In this document: one piece after another, positions 54,454 through 61,103 of the stretch | Position numbering within the stretch: position 1 is the stretch's first letter | Layout: each line of letters starts with the position of its first letter | From: a virus | IMG/VR virus record: IMGVR_UViG_3300043466_003540 | Span: 21,270-85,269 of that record | Length of the DNA stretch: 64,000 nucleotides | Strand: one strand, 5' to 3' | Notes under the pieces: generated by a model | The model's database searches: none | Told to the model about the DNA's origin: nothing | Seen by the model: the letters and a program-made list of their open reading frames with translations, nothing else | Program-made: the position numbers and the translations under genes

Positions 54454-54541
54454 ACTATATAACTAAATAACAAAAAATGCGTTTTTTCGCGCTCTCTGTC
54501 CGTAAACGGAAGAAGAGGCAAAGAATAAATTTGGGGGGAGG
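54454..54541 (-). promoter_or_regulatory. Intergenic punctuation element, copy 5
   Basis: The core at about 54473-54504 is a perfect match to the consensus. The -10 is shifted: TATATA (54456-54461) or TATAGT (54454-54459), which would place the transcription start at the ATG of the HNH gene. The flank on the other side is purine rich with GGGGGG near 54533. Confidence 0.65.
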
Positions 54542-54637
54542 TTAGTTGAGGGTGTTGATGTCTCGGTAGGGACAGGTGGTGCTTGCAAGTTTGCAGGGGG
54601 TCTTTGCGTTAGGGTCGCAGACTGTGCACTCTGTCAT
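54542..54637 (-). CDS. 31-residue cysteine-rich peptide
   Basis: 31 residues. The ATG at 54637 overlaps the preceding stop as ATGA. MTECTVCDPNAKTPCKLAS and TTCPYRD place four Cys in a small zinc-knuckle-like pattern. Its size is minimal, but the coupled start and the ordered Cys spacing beside another Cys protein support expression. It ends just before element copy 5. Confidence 0.5.
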   Translation of the reverse strand: MTECTVCDPNAKTPCKLASTTCPYRDINTLN

Positions 54638-54846
54638 TTAATTTCTTTTTCTATGATTTGAATTGTTGAGCAAGGGTAGGCAAAACCGCACTCCGTACAT
54701 CTTTTGCTTAGTCCTGATTTTCCTCGCATCTTTTTACCTGTGAGGACGTAGGTGTGTAGTTCTGCTATTTCTTGAAGAGTCTTTCTATATTCAATTGGAA
54801 AGGTTTCTTTAGTGCTAATGCTTTCTAATAATTCTGTGTGTGTCAT
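54634..54846 (-). CDS. Small zinc-ribbon-like protein
   Basis: 70 residues. A helical N-terminus (TELLESISTKETFPIEYRKT) precedes CTECGFAYPCSTIQI near 50-64, with the CxxC and third Cys of a partial zinc finger. Small proteins of this type, ending in a C-x2-C-x5-C motif, are frequent in actinophages. It is 9 nt from the gene before it and overlaps the 31-residue gene after it. Confidence 0.6.
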   Translation of the reverse strand: MTHTELLESISTKETFPIEYRKTLQEIAELHTYVLTGKKMRGKSGLSKRCTECGFAYPCSTIQIIEKEIK

Positions 54847-54855
54847 TGTGTCTAC

Positions 54856-55107
54856 TTATTCTCTTTCTTTTTGTGGAACAACACCAAAATCAACAATAAC
54901 ATGATAGGCAACTTCCATGTAAACAGTCGCATTTGAAATAAGGTCTTCTGGACTATGAAGTTCGTTTTTGTTCTGAACTCCCCAATTTCTTTGCAGATAC
55001 TCTTTAAGTCCAGGAACAAGTCTGTCTACAAACTCATCGGAGGTCATATAACCTTTGTTGCGCAAAGATGTGTCAGTAATTATGTCGCTTACTTTTTTGT
55101 TCTTCAT
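54856..55107 (-). CDS. Hypothetical protein
   Basis: 83 residues from ATG at 55107 (a TTG two codons earlier is possible). MKNKKVSDIITDTSLRNKGY, then FVDRLVPGLKEYLQRNWGV, and a helical C-terminus. Only 8 nt separate the ATG from the GATACT hexamer of element copy 6, so it may be read as a leaderless transcript. Leads a three-gene set of small proteins. No known family. Confidence 0.5.
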   Translation of the reverse strand: MKNKKVSDIITDTSLRNKGYMTSDEFVDRLVPGLKEYLQRNWGVQNKNELHSPEDLISNATVYMEVAYHVIVDFGVVPQKERE

Positions 55108-55115
55108 ATTCAAAC

Positions 55116-55160
55116 AGTATCACCCTAGAGAGCAAAAAGTCTTTTTTCGCGCTCGAGGGC
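55116..55160 (-). promoter_or_regulatory. Intergenic punctuation element, copy 6 (diverged)
   Basis: The core at about 55133-55160 keeps GCGCGAAAAAA but changes the next bases to GACTTTTT. A GATACT hexamer at 55116-55121 is 19 bp from AAAAAG. The polypurine flank seen in copies 1, 2, 4 and 5 is short here. Confidence 0.6.
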
Positions 55161-55185
55161 AGTTATAGGGGTTAGGTAATAGGTA

Positions 55186-55191
55186 TAAAAT
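55186..55191 (+). promoter_or_regulatory. -10 hexamer TAAAAT, leaderless start
   Basis: TAAAATAGAGTA directly precedes the ATG at 55198 (6 nt after TAAAAT). The same twelve bases precede the WhiB gene at 5522, with one extra T. No Shine-Dalgarno. Confidence 0.5.
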
Positions 55192-55197
55192 AGAGTA

Positions 55198-55404
55198 ATG
55201 GCAATGACGTATGGGCTTATCTCACCGATAATTTCTACCGATTACTGCGACATGTGCCCGTCTCTTGCAGCGGTCAAGGCTGAGATACAGAACAAGATTA
55301 TCTTTTTATGCGATATCCATGCCTTCGTTCACAGTGACACAATTTGGGAGGCAGCAACGGCGGTCTATGACCGTTTAGATATTTTGCCGCCTAAGCCTGA
55401 GTAA
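55198..55404 (+). CDS. DUF7455-like zinc protein
   Basis: 68 residues. TDYCDMCPSLAAVKAEI, then KIIFLCDIHAFVHSD, gives the C-x2-C ... C-x2-H zinc site of DUF7455-type actinobacterial proteins. The paralogue at 60321-60548 has the more canonical YCDRC ... FCGHH form. The role is unknown, but the family supports an actinobacterial host. It reads from a leaderless-type promoter, divergent from element copy 6. Confidence 0.7.
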   Translation: MAMTYGLISPIISTDYCDMCPSLAAVKAEIQNKIIFLCDIHAFVHSDTIWEAATAVYDRLDILPPKPE

Positions 55405-55445
55405 GCGTTTTGCTCGCTTTAGTTTTTACTAAAATAATGTAGTTG

Positions 55446-55919
55446 TTACCATAATTCTAAATTTAATTCTTTAACTTTAAATGTGTAGTTTAGGGCATTA
55501 CAAAACTCTTCCGAGCCTGCCCAGTTTAATTGGTTGTCTTTTTTCCATACAGCATTAAATTTGTTAATAGTAACGTACTCTAGTATATTTTCAAAAGAAG
55601 AATTATTAAATCTTGGCTCACATTGTGTAACTCTAAGATATTTGAACTTTTTTCGTATATTTTCAATTATTCTAAAACTAGTTTCCTGAGAGTCTAGGAT
55701 AAATCCTATAGATGTTGGTTTCATGAATTCTGGAATATCGTTATTAGTAAGCCATTCACATTTGTAAACAGTACAGTTGTTTGGTTTATTCAAATAAATA
55801 CTACAACAACTATCCTTAATATAAGAACAAGGATTTCCTGCAAAAATTTTTATACCGTTAATACTACCAGGAATATAACCTTCACAGCATTTAGTGCATG
55901 TTCCGCACTGTTTAGTCAT
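55446..55919 (-). CDS. YkgJ-type cysteine-cluster protein
   Basis: 157 residues. CGTCTKCCEGYIPG at the start, NPCSYIKDSCCSIYLNKP and CTVYKCEWLTN match the 48.4-kb paralogue, including the KCEWL block. Over ten Cys suggest a bound metal or Fe-S centre. It starts 4 nt after the stop of the propeller-type fibre at 55924, so the two are one transcript. The double occurrence next to fibres is notable; biochemical role unknown. Confidence 0.8.
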   Translation of the reverse strand: MTKQCGTCTKCCEGYIPGSINGIKIFAGNPCSYIKDSCCSIYLNKPNNCTVYKCEWLTNNDIPEFMKPTSIGFILDSQETSFRIIENIRKKFKYLRVTQCEPRFNNSSFENILEYVTINKFNAVWKKDNQLNWAGSEEFCNALNYTFKVKELNLELW

Positions 55920-55923
55920 TTTA

Positions 55924-57558
55924 TTAGAGGGTTATAGTTTCTGCAGAACCCGCACCATTTGAAGCAGTAAATGTTTCAGTAGTCATAGTTGGTGAACCTG
56001 CGTCTGCAGTTAAAGTTGGTGTAGTGGTATTAGTTGTTATTGACGTTTCTGTTGAAGTTGCAGATGCATAATTAAATCCACGACCACCTACTGTAATTGA
56101 GCCTGTTTTTGTTCCGTCTGTTGGAAGAGCAAAAAGTAAAGTATCATAACTTGTTCCACCAGAAAGTTGATTTTGCCAACTTCCTACAAGTATACGACCT
56201 GTTGAATCAATTGCAATACCGTAATTTGAAACACTTCCTGATACCGATGAAGAAATTCTACGAGTCCACTGATTAGTGCCAGAAGAATTATACTTTGTTA
56301 CAAAACCTGCTAATTGTTGGCTAACACCCTTTGATGCATTAACTGTAGTATTTGTACCTGATATATAAATATTTCCTGAAGAATCGCCGTAAATACCGCC
56401 GTATGGATAGTCACTATTAGCATTTGCAGAACCTAAAGCATCAACTAGTTTTTCCCACTGTAGTGTTCCTGAAGAATTAAACTTTGCAATGTAAGAAAGA
56501 CCTCCACCGCCTTGTCCAGCAACATACACGTTGTTTGATGAATCAGCCCATACCCCATAGTACTCAAAGTAACTTCCTCCTGGGTCACTTCTAAGGTTTG
56601 ACCAAGAGATAGTTGTTAAATCAGCAGATATTTTTGCAAGAAAACCTCTCATAGGATTACCATTATTACCACGTCCAGCAACAAGAATACTTCCAGAACT
56701 ATCTATAAATAGTCTATTTGGGTTTATAAACCACGATGTTGTGTAACCTTGTTTTGCTAACGTTGTTCCTGAAGAGTCTATTTTATATAACGTTAGTCTA
56801 TTAAAAGAGCCATCGTAGTATGAACCAGCAGCATAAACGTTATTTGAAGCGTCAACTGCTAACCCAATTATAGATGATGAGTTTCCAGGACTTCCAACAA
56901 TTGTTCTTGTCCACTGCATTACTCCAGAAGAATTAAGTTTTGTAACATAACCTTTATCGCCAGGTGTTCCTGGAGTAATTGTTGAGGCAAGACCAGTAAT
57001 ATAAACATCACCAGTTGATGAAACTGCTATTTGTTGTACATCATAATATTTGAGGACACCAGAATTAGTAAGTTTTTTCTGCCATTGCAGTGTTCCTGAA
57101 GAATTATATTTTGCTATACCAATACCCATTACAGCACCAACGTTAGTATAACTGCTGTATCCAATATAAGAATTACCAGAAGAATCTGATGTTACATAAC
57201 CTGTCTGTTCCTCCTCGGAACTTCCGTATATAGCAGCAGCATAGTAACCAACTGGTGACACAGAACTTGACGCAGAAGAAGCGCTTGAACTAACTCCGTA
57301 GGATGTTGTAGCGCTAACTGTAAATGTATACGCGGTTCCAGTAGTTAACCCAGTTACGGTAATCGGAGACGTTGTGTTAGAACCAGTTATTCCACCAGGA
57401 GATGATGTTGCAACATAGGTAACTGTGCCACCTTTGCCTGTGTATGAAGGAGCGGTGAATGCCACGGTCGCACTGGTGGACCCAGCTGCTGCGACAGCGC
57501 CAATCGTCGGTGCTCCTGGCTTTCCACCTCCGCCAGAGACGGATCCGAGAATTGGCAT
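55924..57558 (-). CDS. MPILG fibre with Fn3 domain and 7-repeat SBBP propeller
   Basis: 544 residues. N-terminal docking motif MPILGSVSGGGGKPGAP; one Fn3 domain (about 17-105: ATVAFTAPSYTGKGG, GLTTGTAYTFTVSAT); then seven SBBP-like propeller repeats with D-x-S-x-[GN]-x-[VI]-Y signatures (DSSGNSYIG, SSTGDVYITG, DASNNVYAAG, DSSGSILVAG, DSSNNVYVAG, DSSGNIYISG, DSTGRILVGS). A C-terminal tail with GSPTMTTETFTASNGAG resembles the Gly-rich fibre ends. Probably a receptor-binding adhesin. It follows a small coiled-coil partner gene by 30 nt. Confidence 0.8.
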   Translation of the reverse strand: MPILGSVSGGGGKPGAPTIGAVAAAGSTSATVAFTAPSYTGKGGTVTYVATSSPGGITGSNTTSPITVTGLTTGTAYTFTVSATTSYGVSSSASSASSSVSPVGYYAAAIYGSSEEEQTGYVTSDSSGNSYIGYSSYTNVGAVMGIGIAKYNSSGTLQWQKKLTNSGVLKYYDVQQIAVSSTGDVYITGLASTITPGTPGDKGYVTKLNSSGVMQWTRTIVGSPGNSSSIIGLAVDASNNVYAAGSYYDGSFNRLTLYKIDSSGTTLAKQGYTTSWFINPNRLFIDSSGSILVAGRGNNGNPMRGFLAKISADLTTISWSNLRSDPGGSYFEYYGVWADSSNNVYVAGQGGGGLSYIAKFNSSGTLQWEKLVDALGSANANSDYPYGGIYGDSSGNIYISGTNTTVNASKGVSQQLAGFVTKYNSSGTNQWTRRISSSVSGSVSNYGIAIDSTGRILVGSWQNQLSGGTSYDTLLFALPTDGTKTGSITVGGRGFNYASATSTETSITTNTTTPTLTADAGSPTMTTETFTASNGAGSAETITL

Positions 57559-57588
57559 GTTATCTCCTGTTGTTTATCTCTAAATTAC

Positions 57589-57819
57589 TTACTTGCTTAA
57601 CGCAGCAATTTCCTCGGCTGTTAAACCAAGAGCTGCAAGTTTTGCTGTTGCTGAAGCCTTAATTTCTGCTTTTGCAGCTTCTTCTTGAGCAATACGTTCT
57701 TGTGCTTCTTCAAGTGAAGCCTGATGTATTGCTGCAATTGATGCAGACTCTGGGTTAGTGGTTACGTATGTTACTTCGCCTGTCTCGCAGTTATAAATAG
57801 TTTCTACTATATCAGTCAT
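57589..57819 (-). CDS. Small coiled-coil fibre-partner protein
   Basis: 76 residues from the second ATG at 57819, which has AGGAG at the better distance. TDIVETIYNCETGEVTYVTT is followed by a long Ala- and Glu-rich helix (ASLEEAQERIAQEEAAKAEI) and the end KLAALGLTAEEIAALSK. The same build occurs in 58541-58756. Each precedes or follows a fibre gene, so an assembly-chaperone or stalk role is plausible. Confidence 0.6.
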   Translation of the reverse strand: MTDIVETIYNCETGEVTYVTTNPESASIAAIHQASLEEAQERIAQEEAAKAEIKASATAKLAALGLTAEEIAALSK

Positions 57820-57827
57820 CATATCTC

Positions 57828-58538
57828 CTATAGGTAAGCGTAAAGATCAATAGTTGAAGAGTTGCCAGAGCCTGCAGCACCAGCAGGAAAGAAAGTTAGC
57901 GAGGTTATTGCTGCAGCACTTCCTAGTGTATGCGTTCCAGTTGACCAGGTAGGTGTTGTTACACCAGCATTTCCATCATAGTTTGACCAACCCATCATGG
58001 CTTTTTGTGTTTTAACCATACCTGAACTTGGAAAATCTACTATGGCATTAAAAACTGCTCCACTTCCAAGGAATCTATTTACGTACCAAAAACTATTTGG
58101 TTGGGTGTGTAATGCTCCGCCAGCAGGGTTTTGTAAAAGAACAAAAGGACTTGATGCATTATATCCAAGAAGAAGAGTTATGTAAGAAGCAGCAGTAATT
58201 CCGTTAAATGTAACTCCAAGACCAGGTTGTTGAGCACTTGCTGTTCCGTAAATTACAGCACGTAACGACTTATGTGTTGGAATGCTTGAAAATGTTATTG
58301 CACCTGATGTTACTGTTGTTGATGCAATAAGAGAAAAAGGAGCAGAAGAAGGAGTAGCCCACGCAAAATCCATGTCAGTGTTAGTTGCCTTAGTTAGTGT
58401 CTGGCCTGTTGTGCCACCCTTGAGATCTAATAAAGAAGTATCAATGGCGGTTCCCAGTGAACGTATCGCCGCTGCTCCGTCCTTAACGGCTGATGAATCA
58501 TCCGGTGTTGTCCACCCAAAATTACTGGTCGTTGCCAT
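57828..58538 (-). CDS. Tail protein, MATTxNFGW family
   Basis: 236 residues. The first 70 (MATTSNFGWTTPDDSSAVKD, then AIRSLGTAIDTSLLDLKGGT, then TKATNTDMDFAW) are nearly identical to the 58.8-kb paralogue. The rest diverges into a different beta-rich tip (LIASTTVTSGAITFSSIP). A constant N-terminus with a variable tip is typical of interchangeable adhesins. It is 8 nt upstream of the small coiled-coil gene. Confidence 0.75.
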   Translation of the reverse strand: MATTSNFGWTTPDDSSAVKDGAAAIRSLGTAIDTSLLDLKGGTTGQTLTKATNTDMDFAWATPSSAPFSLIASTTVTSGAITFSSIPTHKSLRAVIYGTASAQQPGLGVTFNGITAASYITLLLGYNASSPFVLLQNPAGGALHTQPNSFWYVNRFLGSGAVFNAIVDFPSSGMVKTQKAMMGWSNYDGNAGVTTPTWSTGTHTLGSAAAITSLTFFPAGAAGSGNSSTIDLYAYL

Positions 58539-58540
58539 TA

Positions 58541-58756
58541 TTAGTTACCACCTAACAGTAGTTGTGCTTCTTCTTGAGTAATTCCTAGGCGGTCTAGCAA
58601 CAATTGTTTTTGTTCAGCTTTAGCCTGTTCTTCTGTAATACGTGTAGCTAATGCTGCTTGATGCAACTCGTATTGAGCAAATTCTTCATCATTCATTTCT
58701 CTTTGAATGAATTCTCCAGTTTCTACATTTATAATACGTGTATTTGGCCTAGTCAT
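58541..58756 (-). CDS. Small coiled-coil fibre-partner protein
   Basis: 71 residues. NTRIINVETGEFIQREMNDE, then a charged helix AALATRITEEQAKAEQKQLL, and the end LDRLGITQEEAQLLLGGN. Similar in plan to 57589-57819, including the xLGxTxEE C-terminal turn. It lies between the two MATTxNFGW genes (2 nt after one, 11 nt before the other). A fibre assembly factor is the best guess. Confidence 0.6.
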   Translation of the reverse strand: MTRPNTRIINVETGEFIQREMNDEEFAQYELHQAALATRITEEQAKAEQKQLLLDRLGITQEEAQLLLGGN

Positions 58757-58767
58757 TTATATTCTCC

Positions 58768-59472
58768 TTATTTTACTCCATATAGAAAAAAGTTTCCAGC
58801 AGTTAAAGTCTGAGTTGTAACAAAGTCAATCCTAGTAATTGCAGTATTTGACGGAGTGTCAGAACCATTTGCACTAAAGGCTCCATTATTAATATGGGCA
58901 ATTGTATTAGCTCTTGATTCAACATAGAACTGAGTTGATTGTGATGATGTTGATGCGTATCTGTATACTTTAATAACACTTGTAAAAGCATTTCTACCAC
59001 TAGGATTTAAAATATTTCCTCCTACAGTAAGTAGTGGAAGCCCTACTCCAGTATTACCTGCTGATAATGTACCGCCACTGTTTAACCATTGATTACTATA
59101 ATAATTAGTATTAGTTTGACTATTATTTAATGACATTGTGACAGACATATTAGTGGTTAGATTTTGTAGTCCATTTATATATATGTACAAATCAACATAA
59201 GTTTGATTTATATTATTAAAAGTAATAGTGTTTGTACCGCTTGTGTTGATAGAACTTGCTAATAAAGTCATACCACCGCTAGATGAGGTAGTCCATGAAA
59301 AATCCATGTCTGTATTTGTAGCCTTTGATAAGACTTGACCTGTCGTGCCACCTTTAAGGTCTAATAGAGAAGTGTCAATGGCTGTGCCTAAGGAGCGGAT
59401 GGCGGAGGCGCCATCTTTAACGGCTGATGAATCGTCCGGCGTGGACCAGCCGAAGTTGGTAGTTGTTGCCAT
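58768..59472 (-). CDS. Tail protein, MATTxNFGW family
   Basis: 234 residues. MATTTNFGWSTPDDSSAVKD opens an N-terminal module almost the same as in 57828-58538. The tip (TLLASSINTSGTNTITFNNI, NSQTNTNYYSNQWLNSGG, TAGNFFLYGVK) is unrelated to that of its paralogue but resembles common phage tail-tip domains. It starts 20 nt after a 41-residue MLVLGTASS protein. Confidence 0.75.
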   Translation of the reverse strand: MATTTNFGWSTPDDSSAVKDGASAIRSLGTAIDTSLLDLKGGTTGQVLSKATNTDMDFSWTTSSSGGMTLLASSINTSGTNTITFNNINQTYVDLYIYINGLQNLTTNMSVTMSLNNSQTNTNYYSNQWLNSGGTLSAGNTGVGLPLLTVGGNILNPSGRNAFTSVIKVYRYASTSSQSTQFYVESRANTIAHINNGAFSANGSDTPSNTAITRIDFVTTQTLTAGNFFLYGVK

Positions 59473-59491
59473 GGTTATCTATTCCTTATGG

Positions 59492-59617
59492 TTAAATTTT
59501 AACGGTTGAAGACCATGTAGCCGATGAAGGCACCTGTCCCCATTGCAATGAAGGTGAAACCTTTTCCCAAGTGGTTGGTACCTGTGAACTTGATGAAGCT
59601 GTTCCTAGTACTAGCAT
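59492..59617 (-). CDS. 41-residue protein with MPILG-like start
   Basis: 41 residues from ATG at 59617 with a strong AAAGGAG site 7 nt upstream. MLVLGTASSSSQVPTTWEKV matches the MPILGTxSS docking motif of the fibres but then stops after SATWSSTVKI. It is either a fibre reduced to its N-terminal anchor or a small cap protein. First gene of the fibre operon, divergent from the Mom-like gene. Confidence 0.6.
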   Translation of the reverse strand: MLVLGTASSSSQVPTTWEKVSPSLQWGQVPSSATWSSTVKI

Positions 59618-59703
59618 GTCAGTCTCCTTTATTAAGTCTCTATTTTACACCAAGTTTTTTCTTTGTCTTTGTGCGTTTACGCTGAACATGGAGAAGTTTC
59701 CGG

Positions 59704-59709
59704 TACGCT
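59704..59709 (+). promoter_or_regulatory. -10 hexamer TACGCT of the Mom-like gene
   Basis: TACGCT lies 7 nt before the ATG at 59717, without a ribosome binding site or a strong -35. It is listed because it fits the leaderless spacing seen elsewhere and supports the shorter start. Confidence 0.35.
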
Positions 59710-59716
59710 TTTCTGT

Positions 59717-60343
59717 ATGGGGCTGAGAGAAAGTTATGAAGTAAAAGAAATTACTTATCAGCAAGCAATGGAAGTTGTGGTTGAAAAACATTATTTACAT
59801 CGTAAGTGCCCTGTGAGCCATGCGTATGGGTTATTTGAAAAGGTTGGGGGTGAGTTGGTTGGGGTGGTCACATATGGGGTCAGCCCTTCATCTACGCTCT
59901 TAAAAGGTATATGTGGACCTGAAGAGGCTAAGAATGTCTATGAGTTAAATAGATTATGGGTAGATGACAAGGTTGCCAAGAACGGGGAGAGTTTTTTAAT
60001 TGCTAACACCATGTGCTTATTAGATAGGCAGATTATTGTCTCATTCGCTGATACATCCCAGGGGCACAGAGGGGTTGTTTATCAGGCCGCAAACTTTATT
60101 TACACAGGACTTTCAGCAAAGTTTAAAGATCCGAAGGTTGTAGGTAAAGAAAATATGCACCACGCTACATATGCAAACGGATTAACTAATGCTCAAGTAA
60201 TTGAGAAGTTTGGCGCAGAGAATGTTACTTTTGTAGATAGACCACGTAAACATAGATACATATACTTTAATTGTGATAAAAGACGTAAGAAAGAATTAGT
60301 TAAAAAGTTAAAATATAAAACTATTCCGTATCCAAAAGTCTAG
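59717..60343 (+). CDS. Mom-like DNA-modification acyltransferase (GNAT fold)
   Basis: 208 residues from ATG at 59717 (MGLRESYEVKEITYQQA). The TTG at 59663 is less likely. Landmarks match phage Mu Mom and its actinophage relatives: EKHYLHRKCPVSHAYGLF near 23-40, LVGVVTYG, YELNRLWVDD near 76-85, NGESFLIANTM, IIVSFADTSQGHRGVVYQAA and FIYTGLS. Mom modifies adenine in DNA to a carbamoylmethyl form that resists restriction. Together with the methyltransferases this gives the phage several anti-restriction layers. The end overlaps the opposing DUF7455-like gene by 23 nt. Confidence 0.75.
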   Translation: MGLRESYEVKEITYQQAMEVVVEKHYLHRKCPVSHAYGLFEKVGGELVGVVTYGVSPSSTLLKGICGPEEAKNVYELNRLWVDDKVAKNGESFLIANTMCLLDRQIIVSFADTSQGHRGVVYQAANFIYTGLSAKFKDPKVVGKENMHHATYANGLTNAQVIEKFGAENVTFVDRPRKHRYIYFNCDKRRKKELVKKLKYKTIPYPKV

Positions 60344-60548
60344 GTTTTTCTTCCTCTTTTGAATCGGAGTGACCATAGATGTTAAGTGCTAAATCAACTA
60401 ATGTATCTTCGTATTTAGAGAAGTGGTGTCCGCAAAAATACAAATCTCCACTGCTAAGTGAAACTAAAAAATAAGCCTTAGCAACACAACGATCGCAATA
60501 ATCGTGAGGTGTTATTACTTTATCGACAACGCCAGTTTCTGTGCTCAT
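60321..60548 (-). CDS. DUF7455-like zinc protein
   Basis: 75 residues. HDYCDRCVAKAYFLVSLSSG and DLYFCGHHFSKYEDTL give the canonical C-x2-C ... C-x2-H zinc site of the DUF7455 family known from actinobacteria and their phages. The end is charged. The ATG overlaps the DUF3039 gene stop by 4 nt, so they are co-expressed. The function of the family is unknown. Confidence 0.75.
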   Translation of the reverse strand: MSTETGVVDKVITPHDYCDRCVAKAYFLVSLSSGDLYFCGHHFSKYEDTLVDLALNIYGHSDSKEEEKPRLLDTE

Positions 60549-60775
60549 AAATCACCCATCTGCTCAAATATGTCTTTGCATTCTGGACAAACGGGGTATT
60601 TGTCTGGATCTCTGGAAGGAATCCAAACTTTACCACAGAGAGCAATACAGGGGAATCCATTAACTAATGCTTCGGTAATACTCTCTTTATCAACGTAGTG
60701 AGCGAAACGATCGTGATCACCATTCTCACTATAAGTTTTAGAATCTGTGGATGTATCAAACATCGAATCGCTCAT
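60545..60775 (-). CDS. DUF3039 zinc protein
   Basis: 76 residues. DHDRFAHYVDKESITEALVN, then GFPCIALCGKVWIPSRDPDK and YPVCPECKDIFEQ are the textbook DUF3039 pattern, with four Cys as likely zinc ligands. DUF3039 is near-universal in actinobacteria and of unknown function. Its presence on a phage is strong host evidence and may indicate a captured host gene. Confidence 0.88.
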   Translation of the reverse strand: MSDSMFDTSTDSKTYSENGDHDRFAHYVDKESITEALVNGFPCIALCGKVWIPSRDPDKYPVCPECKDIFEQMGDL

Positions 60776-60799
60776 AGGTAAAGTTTATCTCTTATTTAA

Positions 60800-60873
60800 T
60801 GGAGCGAATGGAGAGAATCGAACTCTCACTATCTGCTTGGAAGGCAGAAGTTCTACCATTGAACTACATTCGC
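60800..60873 (-). tRNA. tRNA-Gly (anticodon UCC)
   Basis: 74 nt with CCA encoded. Acceptor GCGAATG pairs with CATTCGC; D arm GTTC-AATGGTA-GAAC; anticodon stem TCTGC/GCAGA with loop CTTCCAA, giving UCC; T arm GAGAG-TTCGATT-CTCTC; discriminator U. A Gly tRNA reading GGA and GGG suits a phage with very Gly-rich fibres. It lies between the DUF3039 and FmdB-like genes on the same strand. Confidence 0.95.
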
Positions 60874-60885
60874 AAGAACAGTATT

Positions 60886-61068
60886 CTAGCGTCCTCCAGT
60901 AGAGTAAAAGCCACTTCCTTTAAACATAACTCCAGGTGTTGAATAAACTCTTTTTAACTGCGCTTGACATTCAGGAGCAGAGCATAAAAAGTCTGTTTGT
61001 TCTTCATTCATAGATCTTTCTTGAATGACTCTATGCCCTGTTTCGCAGACGTATTCGTATGTAGCCAT
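60886..61068 (-). CDS. FmdB-type zinc-ribbon protein
   Basis: 60 residues. MATYEYVCETGHRVIQERSM, then FLCSAPECQAQLKRVYS and GVMFKGSGFYSTGGR match the FmdB/CxxC regulatory family, including the FKGxGFY end, although the first knuckle has only one Cys. Small putative regulators of this type are common in actinobacteria and their phages. Confidence 0.85.
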   Translation of the reverse strand: MATYEYVCETGHRVIQERSMNEEQTDFLCSAPECQAQLKRVYSTPGVMFKGSGFYSTGGR

Positions 61069-61103
61069 AATATAAATTTATTTAATGTTTACTTTACTTT
61101 TTA

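Noticed and set aside
54453-54521. N-terminal extension of the HNH protein
   Set aside because: These codons are the intergenic element copy 5; the ATG at 54446 or 54452 is consistent with the promoter position.
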